Shown: positions 24,689 to 34,159, counted from the stretch's first letter. The stretch is 46,882 bases of DNA from an uncultured Collinsella sp. (GCA_900543945.1 UQTN01000002.1:1-46882); one strand, 5' to 3'. A program made the numbers and translations. The notes: generated by a model from the letters alone, not told the origin.

Positions 24689-25592
24689 AAGAAAAAATAC
24701 CGTATCGCATCTTTTGGCGAGATTTCGCGGATTGATTCAGGCGGCGGCAACGCTTGCGACCAATATTCACCTGCCTAACTTTGCCAAGGGAGGCATCTAC
24801 CAGGGGGCGGGCAAAGCCGTCTGCGTGCCGGGGCTCAACTGCTACTCGTGTCCGGCGGCCTCGGGTGCGTGCCCCATCGGGTCGTTTCAGTCGGTGGTGG
24901 GCTCGTCTAAGTTCAGCTTTTCGTATTACGTCACCGGAACACTCATTCTGATCGGCGTGCTGCTGGGGCGTTTTGTATGCGGCTTTTTATGCCCGTTTGG
25001 ATGGCTGCAAGAGCTTCTGCATAAGATTCCCGGCAAAAAGCTCTCGACGAAAAAGCTCAAGCCGCTCACGTACATCAAGTACGCCGTGCTGCTGTTTGCC
25101 GTGGTGCTGCTGCCCGTTCTGGTAGTCAACGATGTGGGCATGGGCGACCCGTTCTTTTGCAAGTACATCTGTCCGCAAGGCGTGCTCGAGGGCGCGATTC
25201 CGCTGTCCATCATGAATACGGGAATCCGTTCCGCGCTGGGAAAGCTCTTTACCTGGAAGCTCGCAATCCTCATTGTGGTTGCGGTGCTGAGCGTGCTGTT
25301 CTACCGCCCCTTCTGTAAATGGATTTGCCCCCTCGGTGCGTTTTATGCACTCATGAACAAGGTGTCTTTGCTGGGGATCCAGGTTGACCAGTGCAAATGC
25401 GTCTCGTGCGGCAAGTGCGCCAAGGTGTGTCAAATGGACGTGGACGTTACGCGTACGCCCAACCATGCCGAGTGCATTCGTTGCGGCAAATGCGTGGGCG
25501 CGTGCCCCGTCGATGCTATTAGCTTTCGCTATGGGCTGGGTGTGACGGGCGACAAACCCGCGCAGTCCACGCAAGCCTGCGAAAACAAATAG
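24681..25592 (+). CDS. NapH/CcoG-like polytopic 4Fe-4S protein
   Basis: A 303-residue membrane protein. It has about four spans, with Cys-Pro loop motifs CGFLCPFG, CKYICPQG and CKWICPLG, and two C-terminal 4Fe-4S sites (CVSCGKCAKVC and CIRCGKCVGACP). An extra N-terminal CYSCPAASGACP cluster motif precedes the first span. The start is a TTG at 24681, overlapping the end of the CXXC gene (TTGGTTAA), with GGAG 10 bases upstream; no better ATG exists before conserved sequence. Family members move electrons from cytoplasmic donors across the membrane. Here the likely acceptors are the CXXC protein and the TlpA-like lipoprotein. Confidence 0.9.
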   Translation: MVKRKNTVSHLLARFRGLIQAAATLATNIHLPNFAKGGIYQGAGKAVCVPGLNCYSCPAASGACPIGSFQSVVGSSKFSFSYYVTGTLILIGVLLGRFVCGFLCPFGWLQELLHKIPGKKLSTKKLKPLTYIKYAVLLFAVVLLPVLVVNDVGMGDPFFCKYICPQGVLEGAIPLSIMNTGIRSALGKLFTWKLAILIVVAVLSVLFYRPFCKWICPLGAFYALMNKVSLLGIQVDQCKCVSCGKCAKVCQMDVDVTRTPNHAECIRCGKCVGACPVDAISFRYGLGVTGDKPAQSTQACENK

Positions 25593-25627
25593 GTACCTAT
25601 ATAAGTTTCGATATAAACGGAGGAACC

Positions 25628-26590
25628 ATGAAACTGTCAAAAATTGCGGCTCTGTTGATGCTGCCCGTGCTGGCGCTGACTCTCGCGGCGTGCTCTGCCC
25701 CCAAGGGCGACGCGAAGGGTGCTACGAGCGGCGATGCGCAGATTGCCGAGCTTGTGGCACAAAAGCCGTCGAGCGCCGAGGAGGCGGCCGAGCTGTACCA
25801 GCAGCTGCTGCAAAAGGAAAACGAGATCTTTGCGAGCGATAACGCCCTATGGGAAAAGGTGTTCCTTGCGGCCAACAAAGACACTCCCATGATTGAGGAC
25901 GGCAAGAACTACGGTGACTTCTTGCTCGATACCATCGAGGGCGCCAAGGATCAGTTTGCGGCTGACGAGCTTAAGACGCTTAAGGCCGGCGCGCAGCAGG
26001 TCAAGGAGATCGAGGACAAGCTCATGGCGCTGGAGAAGGAGTTCCCCGGATGTGGCAGCACGCCCGGCGAGGGGGAGAGTGTTGATGCCTCGACCGCGGG
26101 CATGACCAACGGCGAGAGCGGGGAGACGAAGTTCCCCAGCTTTAAGGGCAAGGACTTGGACGGCAACGATGTAAACAGCGACGAGCTGTTCTCCAAGAAC
26201 AAGGTCACCGTCATGAACTTCTGGTTTACCACCTGCAAGCCGTGCGTGGGAGAGCTGGGCGATCTGGAGAAGCTCAACAAGGAGCTTGCCGAGAAGGGCG
26301 GCCAGGTCGTGGGCGTTAATTCCTTTACGCTCGATGGCAACAAAGACGAGGTGGCCGATGCCAAGGACGTGCTTTCCAAGAAGGGCGTAACGTATAAGAA
26401 CATCTGGTTTAAGTCGGACAGCGAGGCCGGAAAGTTCACCTCCAACCTGTACTCGTTCCCGACCACCTACGTGATCGACCAGAACGGTAACATTGTGGGA
26501 GAGCCGATCATGGGCGGCATCAACTCCGCTGAGCAGCGCGAGGCGCTCAACAAACTGATCGATCAGGCACTCGCGAAGAGCGAACAGTAA
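25628..26590 (+). CDS. TlpA-like thioredoxin-fold lipoprotein
   Basis: A 320-residue lipoprotein. The signal ends in LTLAAC with lipid-bearing Cys22. Residues about 35-160 are a helical domain with one Cys pair region (PGCGS); residues about 165-318 are a thioredoxin fold with the active site FWFTTCKPCVGEL (Cys203/Cys206), a cis-Pro segment FPTTYVID and a TlpA/ResA layout. It starts 35 bases after the iron-sulfur gene with GGAGG upstream and probably belongs to the same transcript, which ends at a strong terminator. It should act outside the membrane as a thiol reductase or oxidoreductase fed by the NapH-like protein. The substrate is unknown. Confidence 0.93.
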   Translation: MKLSKIAALLMLPVLALTLAACSAPKGDAKGATSGDAQIAELVAQKPSSAEEAAELYQQLLQKENEIFASDNALWEKVFLAANKDTPMIEDGKNYGDFLLDTIEGAKDQFAADELKTLKAGAQQVKEIEDKLMALEKEFPGCGSTPGEGESVDASTAGMTNGESGETKFPSFKGKDLDGNDVNSDELFSKNKVTVMNFWFTTCKPCVGELGDLEKLNKELAEKGGQVVGVNSFTLDGNKDEVADAKDVLSKKGVTYKNIWFKSDSEAGKFTSNLYSFPTTYVIDQNGNIVGEPIMGGINSAEQREALNKLIDQALAKSEQ

Positions 26591-26615
26591 GTCCGTGGGA
26601 CAGACAACTGAAGGG

Positions 26616-26643
26616 GAGTCGCTGGAAACAGCGACTCTTTTTT
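26616..26643 (+). terminator. Strong rho-independent terminator of redox operon
   Basis: A perfect 9-bp stem GAGTCGCTG with a GAAA loop, followed by six T, 25 bases after the TlpA-like gene. Confidence 0.95.
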
Positions 26644-26661
26644 CTGCTTCGGGGTAGCATC

Positions 26662-26814
26662 ATGGGTATACGTCGAAAGGGCACGCAGCTTTTCGTGCAT
26701 TGCCTGAGCGGTGCGCGAAGCAACCAAGCTGTGAGTTTTCTTAAGCGTTCTGGGTATGGCAGTGTCAAGAATATCGGCGGCATAAGCGGCTACACGGGAA
26801 AGGTGGTGCGTTAG
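26662..26814 (+). pseudogene. Truncated rhodanese-like sulfurtransferase (C-terminal half only)
   Basis: A 50-codon frame that reads MGIRRKGTQLFVHCLSGARS and continues with LKRSGYGSVKNIGGISGYTG before a TAG. This matches the second half of a rhodanese domain, with the active Cys in HCLSGARS and the Gly-rich end, but the N-terminal half (DVR..EF..GHIPGA..) is missing. It sits between the terminator of the redox operon and the CoA-disulfide reductase start, 2 bases before that ATG. It is either a remnant or a still-translated small protein that couples the next gene. GAAAGG near its end probably serves the next gene. Confidence 0.75.
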
Positions 26815-26816
26815 CT

Positions 26817-28508
26817 ATGAAGGTGGTTATCGTTGGAGGCGTCGCGGGCGGCGCATCGGCGGCGGCACGTTTGCGCAGACTCGACGAGCAGGCCCAAATT
26901 GTCATCTTTGAGCGCACGGGTTTTGTATCGTATGCCAACTGTGGGCTTCCGTACTACATTGGCGGCGTGATAGAAGAAGAGAGCGCATTGACGCTGCAGT
27001 CTCCCAAGGGCTTTTGGGATCGCTTTCGCATTGCGGTCAAGACGAGTCACGAGGTGTTTGCCATCCATCCCGATTCGCATACGGTCGAGGTTCGCAATAT
27101 GCTGACGGGCGAGGAATTTGTCGAGACGTATGACAAGCTCATCCTGTCGCCGGGTGCAAAGCCGATTCGCCCTGCGTTGCCGGGCATCGACTCGGATAAA
27201 ATCTTTAGCCTACGCACCGTTGAGGACACGCTGCGTATTCACAGCTATGTTCGAGAGCGGCGACCGAGCAGTGCCGTCGTGATCGGCGGCGGCTTCATTG
27301 GCGTCGAGACGGCGGAGAATCTGTGCGAGCTGGGGCTCCAGGTGACCCTTCTGCAGCGTCCCGTCCAGCTTATGAACAACCTGGATTACGACATGGCGAC
27401 CCTTTTGCATACCGAGGTGCGTGAGCACGGTATCGATCTGCGCCTCAAGGCCGATGTGACAGGTTTTGAGGAAGTTGATGGCCGCGTTGTCACCCATGTT
27501 GCGGGCGATGACCCTATCGGAGCCGATATGGTGCTGCTTGCCATTGGCGTGGCACCTGAGAGCCATCTGGCGCAAGAGGCGGGGCTCGAACTGGGCATCA
27601 AGGGGGCTATTGTGGTCAACGACCGCATGGAGACCTCTGCTGCCGACGTGTATGCCGTGGGCGATGCCGTGCAGGTCACGCATCAGGTGACCGGCGAGGA
27701 CGCGGTCATTTCGCTCGCCGGCCCCGCCAACAAGCAGGGGCGTGTCGTCGCCGATGTCATAGCCGGCATGGACAGCTGCTACCTCGGATCGTTGGGCTCA
27801 TCGGTTATCAAGGTATTCGACTTGACGGCGGCAAGCACGGGACTATCCGAAAAGGCGGCACACGCGGCGGGAGTTGACTGCGACAGCGTGGTCCTGTCGC
27901 CCGGTTCGCATGCGGGTTATTATCCGGGTGCAACGCCCATGACCATGAAGGTTGTCTTCGAGAAGCAGGGATTGCGCCTGCTGGGTGCGCAAATCGTGGG
28001 CATCGATGGTGTGGACAAGCGTATCGACGTTCTGGCGACTGCCATCCAGGCAGGCATGCGCGGCGATAGGCTTAAGGATTTGGACCTAGCATACGCGCCG
28101 CCGTATTCATCGGCGAAGGATCCCGTCAATATGGCGGGCTTTATGATCGAGAACCTCAATCGCGGCATACTGGCGCAGTGGCATTGGGAGGATGAGCCCA
28201 ACTTGCCACGCGATGGCAGCGTGCAGCTGCTCGATGTTCGTACGGAAGGGGAGTATGAGCGCGGGCATATCGATGGTTTCGTAAACATTCCCGTCGATGA
28301 TCTGCGCAATCGCCTGGGCGAGCTCGACCGGGCCAAGCCGGTCTACGTGATTTGCCAGAGCGGCATTCGCAGCTACATTGCTTGCCGCATTTTGGCGCAG
28401 CATGGCTTTGAGTGCTTTAACTTCTCGGGCGGCTATCGCTTCTTTGCAGCCGTGACTGAGGCTCGCCGCGGCAGCGCTAACGTTATGCCGTGCGGGTTCG
28501 AAAAGTAG
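26817..28508 (+). CDS. CoA-disulfide reductase/rhodanese fusion (CoADR-RHD type)
   Basis: A 563-residue FAD enzyme. The FAD loop is VVIVGGVAGGASAAARLR, the redox-active single Cys is Cys42 in YANCGLPYYIGG, the NAD(P)H loop is VVIGGGFIGVETAENL, and VYAVGDAVQV closes the FAD site. Residues about 465-555 form a rhodanese domain with DVRTEGEYERGHI and active Cys in VICQSGIRS. Such fusions reduce CoA disulfide, persulfide or polysulfide with NAD(P)H. The start follows a truncated rhodanese by 2 bases. It is probably cytoplasmic and acts in sulfur or thiol redox balance, which fits the thioredoxin-type operon before it. A hairpin repeat 12 bases after the stop may end the transcript. Confidence 0.94.
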   Translation: MKVVIVGGVAGGASAAARLRRLDEQAQIVIFERTGFVSYANCGLPYYIGGVIEEESALTLQSPKGFWDRFRIAVKTSHEVFAIHPDSHTVEVRNMLTGEEFVETYDKLILSPGAKPIRPALPGIDSDKIFSLRTVEDTLRIHSYVRERRPSSAVVIGGGFIGVETAENLCELGLQVTLLQRPVQLMNNLDYDMATLLHTEVREHGIDLRLKADVTGFEEVDGRVVTHVAGDDPIGADMVLLAIGVAPESHLAQEAGLELGIKGAIVVNDRMETSAADVYAVGDAVQVTHQVTGEDAVISLAGPANKQGRVVADVIAGMDSCYLGSLGSSVIKVFDLTAASTGLSEKAAHAAGVDCDSVVLSPGSHAGYYPGATPMTMKVVFEKQGLRLLGAQIVGIDGVDKRIDVLATAIQAGMRGDRLKDLDLAYAPPYSSAKDPVNMAGFMIENLNRGILAQWHWEDEPNLPRDGSVQLLDVRTEGEYERGHIDGFVNIPVDDLRNRLGELDRAKPVYVICQSGIRSYIACRILAQHGFECFNFSGGYRFFAAVTEARRGSANVMPCGFEK

Positions 28509-28519
28509 CGCGCATTGGA

Positions 28520-28550
28520 ATGTGACAAAGTGACAGCCTCTTTGTCGCAT
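28520..28550. repeat. Short palindromic repeat, family 1 copy 1
   Basis: ATGTGACAAAGTGACAGCC followed by its imperfect complement CTCTTTGTCGCAT, 12 bases after the CoA-disulfide reductase gene. It is one of three clear copies of a GTGACAAAGGGAC palindrome in this window (others at 31984 and 45016). It may form a hairpin and work as a terminator. Confidence 0.85.
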
Positions 28551-28729
28551 CGGGGATGTTATATGCGGGATGGTGCGCCATGCGGCGTGCTGTCCCGTTC
28601 GTTTTTTGGCGCGGTTCGTTACATTCCTCACTGGTATCGGCCAAAAATGAGGATAGAGTAGGACAAACGCGCCGAACGCGAACGGCGGGGGAGCGGGCGA
28701 GCGCGCCCGCGCGAGAGAGGTTGCCGTCC

Positions 28730-31700
28730 ATGCTGGATCTCAGAGTTATTTGCAAAAGGTACGTTACGCAGTCGTTTACGCAGGTGGCGCTCGACAGCGT
28801 AAGCCTGTCTTTTCGCGATAACGAGTTCGTAGCCATCCTGGGTCCCTCGGGCTCGGGTAAAACTACGATGCTCAACGTCATCGGCGGACTCGACCATTTC
28901 GATTCCGGCGACCTGCTGATCGATGGCATCTCGACCAAGGACTTCAGCGACCGCGATTGGGATGCCTACAGAAACAATCGCATCGGCTTTGTGTTCCAGA
29001 GCTACAACCTCATTTTGCATCAGACCATTTTGGAAAACGTTGAGCTGGCGCTCACACTCACGGGCGTAGGGCGTGCTGAGCGCCGCCAGCGTGCGCGTAA
29101 GGCGCTCGAGGCGGTTGGTCTGGGCGAGCACGCTAACAAGCGCCCGAGCCAGCTTTCGGGCGGCCAGATGCAGCGCGTGGCCATAGCCCGCGCCCTGATC
29201 AACGACCCCGAGATTGTGCTGGCTGACGAGCCGACCGGCGCCTTGGACTCAACGACATCCGTACAGGTCATGGACTTGCTTAAGGGCGTGGCGCGCGACC
29301 GTCTGGTCATCATGGTCACGCACAATCCCGAGCTGGCGTACCAGTACGCCACGCGCATCGTCAACCTGGCGGACGGCAAAATCACCGACGATTCCGACCC
29401 CTTTGATGTAGCAAGGGCCGCGCGTCGCGAGGCTAAGCCTACGCGCAAAACCTCGATGAGCTTTGTGACGGCGCTGGGGCTTTCTGCCCGCAACCTCATG
29501 ACCAAGAAGGGCCGTACGGCCATGACGGCCTTTGCGGGCTCGATTGGCATTATCGGTATCGCGGCGATTCTGGCGCTGTCCAACGGCGTAAACGGCTACA
29601 TCAAAAAGGTCGAGGAGGATACGCTCTCGAGTTACCCGCTTACGATCTCCAAGCAGGACTACGACCTGTCGTCCATGATGGGCGGGCATGGGACCACCGA
29701 TGAGGAGGCGTCCAAGGGCGAGGGCTCGTCCGATGGTGCCACCGGTGGCAAAGTTAAGGGAACCGACAGGATTCCCGTGGTCACGGCCGTAAAGGATATG
29801 TTCGCAAGCGTTAAGTCTAACGATATGACGAGCTTTAAGGCATGGCTTGACGGCGGCGGCGACGGTATCGACAAAGAGGTCAACGCCATCCAGTACGGCT
29901 ACGGCGTGACGCCGGTTGTCTATCGTGCCGGCAAGGGCGATGAGAAGCCTGTCCGGCTGGTGCCCAACGCTATGACCGAGGCCATGAGCGGAGGCGCGAG
30001 CTCGGCGGCAACGGTGAGCATGGATTCCATGGGGACCTCGGTCTTTAACGAGATGATTGACGACCAGAGCCTGCTCGACAGCCAGTACGATGTCGTTGCC
30101 GGCCATTGGCCCACGTCCGCCAACGAGGCCGTGATGGTGCTTTCGAGCCGCGGCACGGTGGGCGACTACACCCTCTATAGCATCGGCGCGCTGGATATCG
30201 ATGAGCTCAACGACCTGGTCAACAGCGCCATGACGGCCGACGGCAAGGTCGAGACGCCCGAGACCGGCACCGACTTTACCTACGACGATGCGCTGTCCAC
30301 GACGTTTAAGGTGTTGTCGCCGGCCGATGCCTATCGCAAAAACGAAGAGACCGGCATGTGGACTGACATGTCCGGCGATGCCGACTTTATGACGGCCAAG
30401 GTTGCTGACGGTATCGACGTGCGCATTGTGGGCGTGGTACGACCCAACGAGACGGCTAACGCGAGCGCATTGTCCCCGGGCATTGCCTATACGCATGCGC
30501 TGACTCGCCAGCTTATGGAGCGCGCTGCCGATTCTCAGATCGTGCAGGAGCAGCTTGCCCACCCCGAGACGGATGTCTTTACGGGCAAAACCTTCGATGA
30601 GTTGCAAGGCGAGGCCAAGCAAGGCGTTGATTTGGGTAGCATGTTCAGCGTGGACGAGGCGGCACTGAAGAGCGCGTTCTCGTTCGATACGTCTGCGCTC
30701 TCGGGTGCTGCCGGCGGTATGGACCTGTCGGGTCTTGACTTGTCCGGGTTGGATATTGACCTTTCGGGCGTAGGTAAGGATATCGACTTTAGTGACATCA
30801 TGGCCAAAGCGCCGACCCCAGATTTCTCGGGCATCTTTGACGGTCTGGAGCTCACGCCCGAGCAAATGCAGCAGGTGGGAATACTTGCCAACCAACTGTT
30901 TGAGGGCTTTTTGCAGTCTGATCAGTTTAAGGCCCTGACGCCCGAGGACCTTAAGGACGCGTCAAAGCTCGCTGCCGCATTCTCGGCGTATCTTGAGAAT
31001 GATGCCGCAGCCCAGCAAATCCTGGCCCAGCTCAAAGCGCTCGGCGGCGATGCCCTGGCCGAGCGCCTGCAGCAGGCGATGACCGACTATGTGCAAAAGC
31101 AACTGGCTCCGTATCTGCAGCAGGCTATGGATCAGGTGATGAAGGCAATCAGCGATCAGATTGCGGTGACGGTGTCAGCTCAGCTCAAGGCGGGCGCAGC
31201 AGGGCTTATGGATCAGATGGCGACGCAGATGTCTTCGAGTTTTGCCAACCTGGCGAGCGCCATGCGCGTGGATGCGAGCGCCTTTGCTCGTGCCATTCAC
31301 TTCAACATGGACGCCGAGGACCTGAGTTCGCTCATGATGAGCTATGCCAAGGCGTCGAAGCTCACCTACGACAACAATCTGACCACGTTGGGCTATGCGG
31401 ACGAGGCGGACCCCATCTCGGTTAAGATTTTCCCGCGCGACTTTGAGGCCAAGGAGCGCGTACTCGATCACATCGATGCGTATAACAAGCAGGTCAAAGC
31501 CGCCGGCCACGACGAGCAGGCAATCTCGTACACCGACTACATGGGCATTATCATGGGTTCGGTAACCGACATCGTGAACACCATCAGCTTGGTGCTCATC
31601 GCATTTGTGAGCATCAGCTTGGTCGTCAGCTCCATCATGATCGGCATCATCACCTACATCAGCGTGCTGGAACGTAAAAAGGAGATTGGCATCCTGCGCG

Positions 31701-31984
31701 CGATCGGCGCGTCGAAGCGCAATGTGGCCAACGTGTTCAACGCCGAGACTTTCATCGAAGGCCTCATTGCTGGCGTCTTCGCCATCGTCGTCGTGGTGCT
31801 CGTGAGTTTTCCGGTCAATGCCTGGGCGCTTGCGGTCAAACAGGTCCCCAATCTGATGAGCCTGCCCGTGCAGGATGCGCTGGTGCTCATCGCGATTTCG
31901 GTGTTGCTGACGGTTGTCGCTGGCCTGCTGCCGGCCCGCAGCGCATCCAAGAAAGACCCCGTGGAAGCCCTGCGCTCCGAATGA
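28730..31984 (+). CDS. MacB/FtsX-type ABC transporter, ATPase-permease fusion
   Basis: A 1,084-residue protein. Residues 1-235 are an ABC ATPase with Walker A GPSGSGKTT (38-46), signature LSGGQMQRVAIARAL and Walker B VLADEPTGALD. A first membrane span lies near 257-285 (SIGIIGIAAILALSNGV), followed by an extracellular part of about 660 residues, then three spans at about 945-1075 with the FtsX pattern (GIITYISVLERKKEIGILRAIG). The outer part contains a DLSG-type short repeat (about 660-687) and long helices (about 700-880), much more than the 200-residue domain of ordinary MacB. The ATG at 28730 has GAGAGAGG upstream. It probably drives mechanotransmission for export of a peptide, lipid or antibiotic; substrate unknown. 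Confidence 0.92.
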   Translation: MLDLRVICKRYVTQSFTQVALDSVSLSFRDNEFVAILGPSGSGKTTMLNVIGGLDHFDSGDLLIDGISTKDFSDRDWDAYRNNRIGFVFQSYNLILHQTILENVELALTLTGVGRAERRQRARKALEAVGLGEHANKRPSQLSGGQMQRVAIARALINDPEIVLADEPTGALDSTTSVQVMDLLKGVARDRLVIMVTHNPELAYQYATRIVNLADGKITDDSDPFDVARAARREAKPTRKTSMSFVTALGLSARNLMTKKGRTAMTAFAGSIGIIGIAAILALSNGVNGYIKKVEEDTLSSYPLTISKQDYDLSSMMGGHGTTDEEASKGEGSSDGATGGKVKGTDRIPVVTAVKDMFASVKSNDMTSFKAWLDGGGDGIDKEVNAIQYGYGVTPVVYRAGKGDEKPVRLVPNAMTEAMSGGASSAATVSMDSMGTSVFNEMIDDQSLLDSQYDVVAGHWPTSANEAVMVLSSRGTVGDYTLYSIGALDIDELNDLVNSAMTADGKVETPETGTDFTYDDALSTTFKVLSPADAYRKNEETGMWTDMSGDADFMTAKVADGIDVRIVGVVRPNETANASALSPGIAYTHALTRQLMERAADSQIVQEQLAHPETDVFTGKTFDELQGEAKQGVDLGSMFSVDEAALKSAFSFDTSALSGAAGGMDLSGLDLSGLDIDLSGVGKDIDFSDIMAKAPTPDFSGIFDGLELTPEQMQQVGILANQLFEGFLQSDQFKALTPEDLKDASKLAAAFSAYLENDAAAQQILAQLKALGGDALAERLQQAMTDYVQKQLAPYLQQAMDQVMKAISDQIAVTVSAQLKAGAAGLMDQMATQMSSSFANLASAMRVDASAFARAIHFNMDAEDLSSLMMSYAKASKLTYDNNLTTLGYADEADPISVKIFPRDFEAKERVLDHIDAYNKQVKAAGHDEQAISYTDYMGIIMGSVTDIVNTISLVLIAFVSISLVVSSIMIGIITYISVLERKKEIGILRAIGASKRNVANVFNAETFIEGLIAGVFAIVVVVLVSFPVNAWALAVKQVPNLMSLPVQDALVLIAISVLLTVVAGLLPARSASKKDPVEALRSE

Positions 31985-32014
31985 TGTGACAAAGGGACAG
32001 CCCCTTTATCACAT
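31984..32014. repeat. Short palindromic repeat, family 1 copy 2
   Basis: ATGTGACAAAGGGACAGCCC followed by its near complement, starting at the last base of the ABC fusion stop codon. It probably forms the transcript-ending hairpin between this gene and the convergent membrane-protein gene. Confidence 0.9.
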
Positions 32015-32028
32015 TCATCTCCCTGCAC

Positions 32029-33162
32029 CTAGTTCGTTTTGCTCATCAGCGTGATGCGGATGGCTGGATGGGTATGCTCGTCAAACTCGTCCTCGGGTTC
32101 CGTATCAAACGAGTAATACGCTTTGACGGGGCCGTCATTCGTCCTGATAGAGATTCTCTCGTAGAGCGAGCCGTTCAAAAAAGCCTGCCTAAACTCTTCG
32201 GGGAGCTTCTGCGCTGCTAGGAGCTCGGGGCTTGTGGTCTTGACGTCTATGGTTTGGACGGCAGAGGAAAGCTCGTCAAGGTCGAGCTCGATACGGGTAA
32301 GGTTGTCCTCGAGGCTCGCGCCGGGGTCGACCTCTGCCGCGTAGCTCACTTCCGTGAGTGTCCCCTTGTTGTCAAAATCCAGGTACGTATAGGTCTTTTG
32401 GGTATCGGAGTCGCCGTCGTGCAGATAACCGCGGACGTGATAGCCGTAATCTTGATATCGCTCGTAGGGGTCATCGGCGGACACGTACTCGCATGAGGGC
32501 TCTAATGCCTTGCGAGCAATGGCGATCTGCTCAGCCGCGGCCGCGGCGTTCTCCTGCATCTCGATGTTTCCCTGCGCCAGCTGCGGGATATAGGCGCCGC
32601 ATACGATCGCGAGGGGCAGCGCCACAAGCGCGATGACCCACTTCTTTGCACGGGGGACAGGCACGCCACAGGCCTCTGCCATAGCCTTCGCGTTGGCGAA
32701 GCTCTCGGTAAGCACGTCTGCCGCGGTGGCAACGGCGCCTACGGCAGCGGCGACTTCTGCCGCGCCGCCCAGGTTGCGCGCGGTCTCGTTGTCGCTGTTC
32801 TTGAGCAGGCGCGCGGCGGCCTGCGTGCCAACAACGCCTGCGATTTGTGCCGAGCGGTCTTTCTCGCTCTGCTCGACGGCGAGCCGGCGCTGCATTTCCT
32901 TCCACTGCTTGCCACGCATGCCAAAGCGCGGGGCGAGAGCGCAGTAGCAGAATATAACGAGCTCGATGGAGGTGAGCACCAAGGCGGTCATCATGCCTGT
33001 CTCTTGGAAGCCTTCGTGATGGAAGACGATGTCGTCGACCATTTCGAAAGGAATGATCGATAAGGGCAGCACGAATGCCATGGCAAGCGCCGCGCCGGCA
33101 ACCTTGGGGCAAATGCAGTATCGCTGGATGCGCTTACGTTCTTGTTCGGAGAGTGTTGCCAT
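32029..33162 (-). CDS. Membrane protein of unknown function
   Basis: A 377-residue protein. It has two membrane spans at the N-terminus (about 22-40 and 57-76), a cytoplasmic part with charged helices and an Ala-rich segment (AAEVAAAVGAVATAADVL), a third span (about 174-195), and a C-terminal exterior part of about 180 residues with many acidic and aromatic residues (KTYTYLDFDNKGTLTEVSYA). I recognise no family. A broken copy of its first 90 residues lies at about 34378-34650, so the family has been duplicated locally. The start ATG 33162 is the first in frame. It is read in the same direction as the DUF3592 gene 63 bases upstream and could form an operon with it. Confidence 0.8.
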   Translation of the reverse strand: MATLSEQERKRIQRYCICPKVAGAALAMAFVLPLSIIPFEMVDDIVFHHEGFQETGMMTALVLTSIELVIFCYCALAPRFGMRGKQWKEMQRRLAVEQSEKDRSAQIAGVVGTQAAARLLKNSDNETARNLGGAAEVAAAVGAVATAADVLTESFANAKAMAEACGVPVPRAKKWVIALVALPLAIVCGAYIPQLAQGNIEMQENAAAAAEQIAIARKALEPSCEYVSADDPYERYQDYGYHVRGYLHDGDSDTQKTYTYLDFDNKGTLTEVSYAAEVDPGASLEDNLTRIELDLDELSSAVQTIDVKTTSPELLAAQKLPEEFRQAFLNGSLYERISIRTNDGPVKAYYSFDTEPEDEFDEHTHPAIRITLMSKTN

Positions 33163-33225
33163 AGCTGGTCCTTGGAGTCGTGGCGGTCATTACGGCGCGC
33201 GGCGCGCGGGATGTATCAGTCTGAG

Positions 33226-33753
33226 CTAGCGCTGGATAAGAACATAGAGCAAAATACTCAGCGCGATGAGCAAGATACCCGCGATGTTAAACATCAGCGT
33301 GGCAAAGTCGCCCACGATGGGGCGCTCGACATAGCTCTTGTCTGGGCTGCTGGGGTTGTAGTGCACAGTCATTTGGCTGCCGAGGGGCCAAAGCTGCTCT
33401 GCGAGAGTATCTAGGCGTGCGATGGGTCCTGTCTGTACGTGCAACCAGCCCTTGGCGTCTTCGTACGCCGCGCTTTGCGTGCGGACGGGGAGTCCCGACA
33501 AGCTTTTGGTCTTTACGCCGCGGAATTGTTTTCTCACGTGGTACCGCGTGCCGTCGACGGTGTACTCCAAAACGGGATACATTCTGCCTTCGCCCATAAA
33601 GCGGTGGTCAATGACCGTTCCCATGATCATAGCGGTGCAGGCCTTGGCTTTCCTGCGGGCGGCGGCTTTCATGAGCGTGCTCATTCCGATAAGCAGGATG
33701 CCGATGCCTCCAACCGAGATGAGCGCGAGCAGGGATATCTGCGACGTGGTCAC
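33226..33753 (-). CDS. DUF3592-like membrane protein
   Basis: A 175-residue protein with one span at each end (about 7-29 and 152-172) enclosing an extracellular beta-rich domain. The segments GTVIDHRFMGEGRMYPVLEY and MTVHYNPSSPDKSYV fit DUF3592, a common domain of unknown role in cell-envelope proteins. It precedes the 377-residue membrane protein in the same direction. Confidence in the domain is good from the beta-strand pattern; no function can be given. Confidence 0.82.
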   Translation of the reverse strand: MTTSQISLLALISVGGIGILLIGMSTLMKAAARRKAKACTAMIMGTVIDHRFMGEGRMYPVLEYTVDGTRYHVRKQFRGVKTKSLSGLPVRTQSAAYEDAKGWLHVQTGPIARLDTLAEQLWPLGSQMTVHYNPSSPDKSYVERPIVGDFATLMFNIAGILLIALSILLYVLIQR

Positions 33754-34159
33754 GGCGTTCTCCTTTGGCGCGATACCGTCATATGTGACTCAGTATAGGG
33801 AATCCTGCCATCGATGAGTGCATGGTCATGCGGCTAAAGTGTCATGGCAGCTCGATGGGTTTGCCATGTCGGCTTGCCAGATGGTCCTGCCGAGCATACG
33901 ATGCGCTGCCTGGGCGTTGGCAAGGATGCTTTTCGCGCCCGTCGCAATGGGACGTCTCTCCTTGCCATCACTGCTTTTTGCCTGATACCGAGCGCGTTTT
34001 CATGCATGTGGAATCGGTTTTAGCTGTTGGATTCAACTCTTATGGAATGCGTGCCCCTTACAGTCCTCGGATGGATTCTGCCAGTGACAATAGGGCGCCT
34101 CGTTATGCGGCAGGAGACTGCCCCTTTGCCATATTGGGGCCCTTGCGAAATCGATGTCA

